NCBI GenBank assembly: GCA_905142475.1
Contig: LR990730.1
Span: 3,906,001 to 3,970,000 of the forward strand
DNA from: Xanthomonas hydrangeae
GTDB taxonomy: Bacteria > Pseudomonadota > Gammaproteobacteria > Xanthomonadales > Xanthomonadaceae
Length of the DNA: 64,000 nucleotides
Direction: 5' to 3'
This document shows positions 59,021 through 64,000 of this stretch, in pieces. The notes under the pieces were generated by a model, which had not been told where the DNA came from, made no database searches, and worked only from the letters and a program-made list of their open reading frames with translations. Positions within the stretch are counted from its first letter, which is position 1; the number at the start of each line of letters is the position of its first letter. Made by a program: the position numbers and the translations under genes.

Positions 59021-62000
59021 CGCTCACTACACTCGCACTTCTTTTTCTGGAGGATAAACGCGCTACCGGCGGCTACGCCGAAGACCGTACCATCAAACCC
59101 ACCTTGGAATTGATTCCAGCCGGTGGACTCCGCTCCATTTCCAAAATTCCACCATGTCGCTTGCGTTGCGCCGCCAATGGTGATTTTTTGGTACGCCTGA
59201 TATCCCGGCCCAAATGCAATCGATCCAGCGGAAACCTTACTATAGGGCCCCCGAAAAATATCTGGATCAGGGGTGTCACTGGAGTCGACAAGCTCGACGC
59301 TTGAACCTGCCATCGATATTGGCGCCCCTATACCCCCAGATCCGGAAATCGCCATTACATAAGCCGACGCTACTCCGCCATCTGGACATGGTGAGGTGAG
59401 CTGATAGAAATCAATATTGCCGCCAAAACGGCCAGCACCACCTCCAACCCCATAACTCGTGCCTTTCCAGGTGGCCAAGCCATATTCATCAGAGTTCAAT
59501 AGCGGGGATTGTAAGGCATAACCATATGTACTAAATCCGCCGTTAAGTCCAATTGGGTCAGATTGCACATAACGTCCAATTTCTGGACCGATATCGCGGT
59601 AATAGTTGTAAAAAAGTCCACTCGCCGCATCAAACCGCTGCCCCGGAAACCGCATATCCAACACCAACACCGCACCATCGCCATCCGGATCCTGATTCGG
59701 CGCAGTGTTGCCGAAGGCCTCACCCTTTAGGCTCCAGCTCCACACCGCCACGTTACGAGCCGGGTCAACCACCACACGCGGGCTGCCCAGGTGATCAGGT
59801 TCGATGTAGTGCAGCTTGTTGGCGTTGGCAAGCAGGCCGACCGGTAGATCGTCCAGCCAGATCACCTGTTGTTTGGGCGCGCCATTGGTGTCGTAGTCGC
59901 CCAGCCAGTGGCCGGCTTCATCGTAAAGCGTGTAGGTGTTGGTGGTGCCGAGGAAGCGGCGCACCTGCTCGCCTTTACCGTTGTAGCGATAATTCATCAC
60001 AAGCCCGCCTGCACGCTTGACCATGCTCATGCGGCCGGATGCGTCGTAGGGGAACTCCCGCGCCTTGCCACCGATGCTAAGCGTATTGCCTGTCTTGTCG
60101 TAGGTGCGCGCCACGCCAGCTACTGCACTCAGGCGATGATTGGTCGTTGGATAGGTGTAAGCCTGTGTAACGCTGCCGACCTTGGCGCTAAGGCGATTGC
60201 CGGTGGCATCATAGCTATAGCCATCAATGACGGTTCCGGTGACACCGTCGGTGAGGGCAGTGAGGCGGCCGAGCGTGTCGTAACCCAGGCCGATCTCCGG
60301 GGTTGGATTGCCGGCTGGGGTCAGTGCGGTGAGATTGCCCACCTCATCGAACCCGAACCCGACATCCAGACCGCCAACCGCTTTGTCCTGAATGGCCTTG
60401 GGGCGGTAATCCTGGTCGTAAGCTCGGGTCAGCACGCGCCCGTTGCCGTAGGTCCAGCCGGCCACCGGGCCCATCGGCAGATATGTGACACCCTTGACCA
60501 ACACCTCGCGCGAGCCGCCAGGCGCGGTATAGCCCACCTCGGCGATCTGGCCCAGCTCATTGCGGACATAGTCAACCATCGCCCCGTCCGGATAAACCAT
60601 GCTCGTCAAGTTCCCGCCTGCCGTGTAGGCATAACGGACCGTCAATGCCTTGCCATTGGTCGTCTGGACCTTGCGCACCAGGTCGCCGAATCGGTTGTAG
60701 CAATACTGCGTCGTGCCGCTGCCGTCCTTCATGCTGGCCAAGCGCCCAGCTGCGAACTGCTCTCCCGCCACGCAGACGGCCGGGGCCATGTCGTAGACAA
60801 AACGGGTCTCGAGCGCTGCATCGGCATAGGTCACCGACACTGGGCGGTTTAAGGCATCGTAGGTGTAGGTGGCCTGTCGATTGGCTGCGTCCTTCCTAGA
60901 CAGCACATTGCCTGCGTCGTCGTAGGTGAAGCCGGTGCTGCCCGTGTCGGGACTCTGCAGCGCCAACAGTTCACCCAGACCATTGCGCTGGTAGGTCGTC
61001 TTCAAGCCTTTCGGGTCCGTCACCGCTGACAGCTGTCCAAGCGCGTCGTATTGGAAAGCGCTCGTCGCCTTGATGCCGGCGGCGTCTTCAATACTCTGCT
61101 TTAATCGATGCAAGGCATCGTATGTGTAGGCGCTAGACCGGCCCAGGGCGTCGGTTCGCCCCTTCATCGTGCCGACCGCGTCGTAGGCAAAATCGGTCGG
61201 GTTGCCTTGCGCATCCGCCTGCGTCGTCAGGCGACCGAGTTCGTCGTAAATACGGGACACCGTGAACATCAAGGTGTTCTTGGCGTCCTTGATGTCTTCC
61301 TTAACCCGGTGCCCCGACGTGTCCAGCGTGTAGACGAAGGAGTTGCCGTAACGATCCGATACCTTGGTCAGCCGGAATGCGCTGTCGTAGGTGAAGTCAG
61401 ACACGTCGCCACTCGGCAGCGCAACCTGCTTGACCAAGCCGGTGGGCCAATAGCTGTAGCGCGTAATGCGGTCATCCGTCTCCGAGCCGCTGTCCTGTCC
61501 CCGGACCATGCTTGCCGTCAGCCGACCTCGCGCATCGTAGCTGTAGTCGGTCACGACCCCACTCGGATCCTTCTGCGATAACAGACGGCCGGCGCTATCG
61601 TAACTGAGGAACTGGGTGACCTGGCCCACCGCATTGGTGATCGTCTTCAGGTCCCCGCCCTGGGCTGCGGGATAGTAGTCGTAGGTGGTGGCGTCGCTGA
61701 GATCCCTGCGCTCCCCGTCCACACGCAGCAGCACTCCCACCAGGGGGCAGATTCCTGCGGTTACGTCGGCCTGCTCGCAATAGGTGAAGGTCTGCTGGCG
61801 CTGCTTCCCGGAAACGGCATCTTGTTCAACCTGGGTCAGCACTTGGCCACGCTCATTGCGAGTCCATCGCTTGGACACAACCAGCCCCTGCGCCCCTTTA
61901 ACATTGAGCTCGGTCAGTTGGTGGGTCAGCGCATCCCTCACTCTCTCGGTGCGCGCCAGCTCCGGCGTGCCATCGCCGACCGTCACCGCCGATTGATACG

Positions 62001-63786
62001 CCGGCGCGTATTCGTAGGAGACCTTACTGCCCGATGCGTCCGTCACGCTTTGCAGTCGACCATCGCTGAAGTAGTTGCTGGAAGTGCTGGCTGCGCCTTC
62101 GGTTACGTTGTTAATCGGGCTGAAAATGGTAGACCCATACTCGAAGCGCTTGACCGCGCCAGATGCCTGGGTGACTTCCGTGACGCCTTCGGCCACGTAG
62201 TTCAGAGTCACTCCATCGACCGCCCCGGTATCGCCATGGAGAACGCTGCTGATCACGCGTCCATAGGTGTCGTAACCAAACGATGCATAGCGCTGACCGC
62301 TCTCCCCAGTGATACCAGTTAAATAGTTGACCAGCTGAGGTTCCGCAAGTCCCTTCTCGTGATAGTGGTAAAGGCGCTTCGCACCATCGGGATACGTGGC
62401 GGCAATCAAATTACCGTCAACATCGTAGTCGTAAAGAACGATTCCGCCACCCGGAATCTCCATGCCCGTGACACGCCCGTCCGTATAGGCGAACGTCACC
62501 GCACGGCCATGGCCATCAACCAGCCGCGTAATGCGTGTGCCATCGTAGACCACGGTTACGTCACGGTCCGGCGAGGCTGGATTGCGCACCGCGAGCAGCT
62601 CGCCATCCTTGCCGAAATCGCGGTATTCGCCAGTTTCTTCGATGACCCGGTAATACGTAGTGCTGTTGCTGATGCGGCGATATAGTCGCCCCGAATTCCG
62701 GGCACGACTGGTGCCAGCAGCAACGGACGTGAAAACATCCCTGTTGCCCGCCTCGTCGAGATAGGCTGTGTTGGAACTGTCGAATCGGTCGCTGTAACTC
62801 AGCGACCAGCCTTCTCCGACTGGAATGACACTCTTGGTCTGATTGACGGAATGATAGTAGCGATTGAACGGGCGTCCTGCGAACTCGAAGTCTTTCTCTT
62901 CGCGAGACTTGTCGCCTGTCGTGGGATGGCAAGGATTGTTGGTGCTGCAGCTTTGGAACTGCTTCAAAGGCGACGTGACACAGGTGTTGTCATCGTTCTT
63001 GGGTCTACAAACAGGCTCCGTCGTGAGAGTGGCCTCTGTAAGAATTGAGTCTCGGAGGTAAGGTATGAAATTAGCTTCGCAAGTCAACTTTCGCTTTTTG
63101 TAGACATTCCAGCGCTGCGACACCGAGACAGGTGCACCCGAGTTCGACACACAATTAAAGGTCGCGGTGAAATACTTGTCTGAGCTGTAACCAACATCGC
63201 CACTTGGGAGAAGACCCAGTCCCGTCGTGTTGTAATCCGACGTTTGAACATTAGACTTAAGCGAACAAGATTTCCCGACCTTGGTCGTTAGGATGTCCAA
63301 CGACTTGGCGATGAGTGCGCCTTCATCCGTGCACCAGCTTGATCCAAACTCTGGGGACGCCGTGCAGCCGGGGTTCCCGACCCCGTAGACACCCATGTTG
63401 ACCCCATAGGACGGGTCAGAGACCGAGGTGGCTTTTAGTGACGGGACACGGAAGTAGGTCCAGACCTCTCCCGCTCCCCGATTCAAAAAACCTCTTGAGT
63501 AGGCCTTCAAATACTGACCGATGCCTTGGTAGTCCTTGGAGTTGCGAAGGGCATCGGCAGCCTTCTCCATGGTGTCGTAGCAGCCGAGGGACAGCGCGCA
63601 GAACGTAGCTTTAGGCGGAGTTTGGGCGTGCGCAGGACTAGCGCCTAGTAACCCATAGGCACCAAAAACAACCGGCATCAAGAGCGCCGCGCAACGCGCG
63701 CTCTTTGACAGAACTGAGGAAGCAGAAAAACGCGCCACGGCCCGATTTGACACGGCAACACTCCTTGTCAGCTGCACTTGCAGCAT
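59017..63786 (-). CDS. Exported RHS-repeat protein with polymorphic C-terminal tail
   Basis: 1589 residues. N-terminal signal-like helix ([19 protein letters not shown], cleavage near residue 55), a Cys-rich N-terminal region to about residue 270, then a DUF6531-like entry ([28 protein letters not shown]) and a long series of YD/RHS repeats (YDAxGRL-type) that form a sealed shell. The RHS core ends near residue 1437 with [25 protein letters not shown]. The last ~152 residues are the variable tip: Gly-rich, two terminal Cys (KKKCEC), no nuclease or ADP-ribosyltransferase motif recognised. A small membrane protein overlaps its stop. Probably a contact-dependent toxin whose tip acts on membranes (inference). 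Confidence 0.9.
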   Translation of the reverse strand: MLQVQLTRSVAVSNRAVARFSASSVLSKSARCAALLMPVVFGAYGLLGASPAHAQTPPKATFCALSLGCYDTMEKAADALRNSKDYQGIGQYLKAYSRGFLNRGAGEVWTYFRVPSLKATSVSDPSYGVNMGVYGVGNPGCTASPEFGSSWCTDEGALIAKSLDILTTKVGKSCSLKSNVQTSDYNTTGLGLLPSGDVGYSSDKYFTATFNCVSNSGAPVSVSQRWNVYKKRKLTCEANFIPYLRDSILTEATLTTEPVCRPKNDDNTCVTSPLKQFQSCSTNNPCHPTTGDKSREEKDFEFAGRPFNRYYHSVNQTKSVIPVGEGWSLSYSDRFDSSNTAYLDEAGNRDVFTSVAAGTSRARNSGRLYRRISNSTTYYRVIEETGEYRDFGKDGELLAVRNPASPDRDVTVVYDGTRITRLVDGHGRAVTFAYTDGRVTGMEIPGGGIVLYDYDVDGNLIAATYPDGAKRLYHYHEKGLAEPQLVNYLTGITGESGQRYASFGYDTYGRVISSVLHGDTGAVDGVTLNYVAEGVTEVTQASGAVKRFEYGSTIFSPINNVTEGAASTSSNYFSDGRLQSVTDASGSKVSYEYAPAYQSAVTVGDGTPELARTERVRDALTHQLTELNVKGAQGLVVSKRWTRNERGQVLTQVEQDAVSGKQRQQTFTYCEQADVTAGICPLVGVLLRVDGERRDLSDATTYDYYPAAQGGDLKTITNAVGQVTQFLSYDSAGRLLSQKDPSGVVTDYSYDARGRLTASMVRGQDSGSETDDRITRYSYWPTGLVKQVALPSGDVSDFTYDSAFRLTKVSDRYGNSFVYTLDTSGHRVKEDIKDAKNTLMFTVSRIYDELGRLTTQADAQGNPTDFAYDAVGTMKGRTDALGRSSAYTYDALHRLKQSIEDAAGIKATSAFQYDALGQLSAVTDPKGLKTTYQRNGLGELLALQSPDTGSTGFTYDDAGNVLSRKDAANRQATYTYDALNRPVSVTYADAALETRFVYDMAPAVCVAGEQFAAGRLASMKDGSGTTQYCYNRFGDLVRKVQTTNGKALTVRYAYTAGGNLTSMVYPDGAMVDYVRNELGQIAEVGYTAPGGSREVLVKGVTYLPMGPVAGWTYGNGRVLTRAYDQDYRPKAIQDKAVGGLDVGFGFDEVGNLTALTPAGNPTPEIGLGYDTLGRLTALTDGVTGTVIDGYSYDATGNRLSAKVGSVTQAYTYPTTNHRLSAVAGVARTYDKTGNTLSIGGKAREFPYDASGRMSMVKRAGGLVMNYRYNGKGEQVRRFLGTTNTYTLYDEAGHWLGDYDTNGAPKQQVIWLDDLPVGLLANANKLHYIEPDHLGSPRVVVDPARNVAVWSWSLKGEAFGNTAPNQDPDGDGAVLVLDMRFPGQRFDAASGLFYNYYRDIGPEIGRYVQSDPIGLNGGFSTYGYALQSPLLNSDEYGLATWKGTSYGVGGGAGRFGGNIDFYQLTSPCPDGGVASAYVMAISGSGGIGAPISMAGSSVELVDSSDTPDPDIFRGPYSKVSAGSIAFGPGYQAYQKITIGGATQATWWNFGNGAESTGWNQFQGGFDGTVFGVAAGSAFILQKKKCECSER

Positions 63787-64000
63787 CAGTTAGGAATCCA
63801 TTCCCACCCACCCCACGCTGGCAGCGGTGGTGATTACAACCAATCCCATGAAATGGACGGCTAGGCGTTAACGCTATCGGATTAGCGATGCGGCGACAAG
63901 CAAGGCGTTTCCAAGCAGAAAGTATCGTCTTAAATCATGGTGGCATCGTCAGCGGCAGTGGTTCGGGGCACCCCTAATGCAACGAAGTCAAACCGTTGCA
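63787..64000. other. Upstream region of the RHS gene
   Basis: 214 bp to the window edge. No coding frame, terminator or clear promoter was recognised. Confidence 0.4.

Overview
The window is chromosomal DNA from a Xanthomonas-type gammaproteobacterium. The evidence is the high GC with strong third-position bias, TonB-dependent receptors of the Xanthomonas type, a Xanthomonas-like PilZ, the prpF-acnD-prpC-prpB/prpR methylcitrate locus, GTAG-type REP elements, GGGAATC-type heptamer repeats, and a tRNA-Ser used as an integration site. The species cannot be fixed by reading alone.

Positions 1-45405 are mostly core genome. In order: a 5'-complete but window-truncated TonB-dependent receptor; a REP-associated tyrosine transposase (RAYT) between two REP hairpins; a YfhM-type alpha-2-macroglobulin lipoprotein; a gap holding a large nested inverted repeat; an exported nucleoside hydrolase beside a second TonB-dependent receptor; the propionate (2-methylcitrate) operon behind a near-perfect sigma-54 promoter with divergent prpR; a lipoprotein; a yefM-yoeB toxin-antitoxin pair with its palindromic operator; tRNA-Val; then the long minus-strand block yceD-rpmF-fabH-(kinase-like)-fabD-fabG-acpP-fabF-pabB-mltG-holB-pilZ, with maf divergent at its head. 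That block resembles the E. coli yceD-to-holB cluster but lacks plsX, pabC and tmk at their usual places. After it come three membrane glycosyltransferase genes, a moxR-DUF58-transglutaminase-Slp operon, and HIT, recR, ybaB and dnaX.

From tRNA-Ser(GGA) (45313-45405) to the right edge the DNA is accessory, with lower and uneven GC. A tyrosine integrase next to the tRNA opens an integrative, probably mobilizable element. It carries a MobA/MobL relaxase, two genes of unknown function, a compact three-gene operon (Fic protein, exported protein, lipoprotein) preceded by a CRP-like site and a 16-bp palindrome, and an XRE regulator divergent from a small membrane protein. An IS3-family element (54055-55288, 25-bp inverted repeats) then joins a truncated lipoprotein gene to a second, 5'-truncated integrase, with no target duplication. 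This looks like a deletion between two tandem related islands.

The right end (56582-63786) is the most unusual part: an exported RHS-repeat protein followed on the same strand by an array of short Gly/Cys-rich open frames that resemble cut-off RHS C-terminal tails. Most of the short frames are overlapped at the stop codon by a small membrane protein or lipoprotein. I read it as a reservoir of displaced RHS toxin tips with their immunity genes. No CRISPR array and no rRNA were seen.
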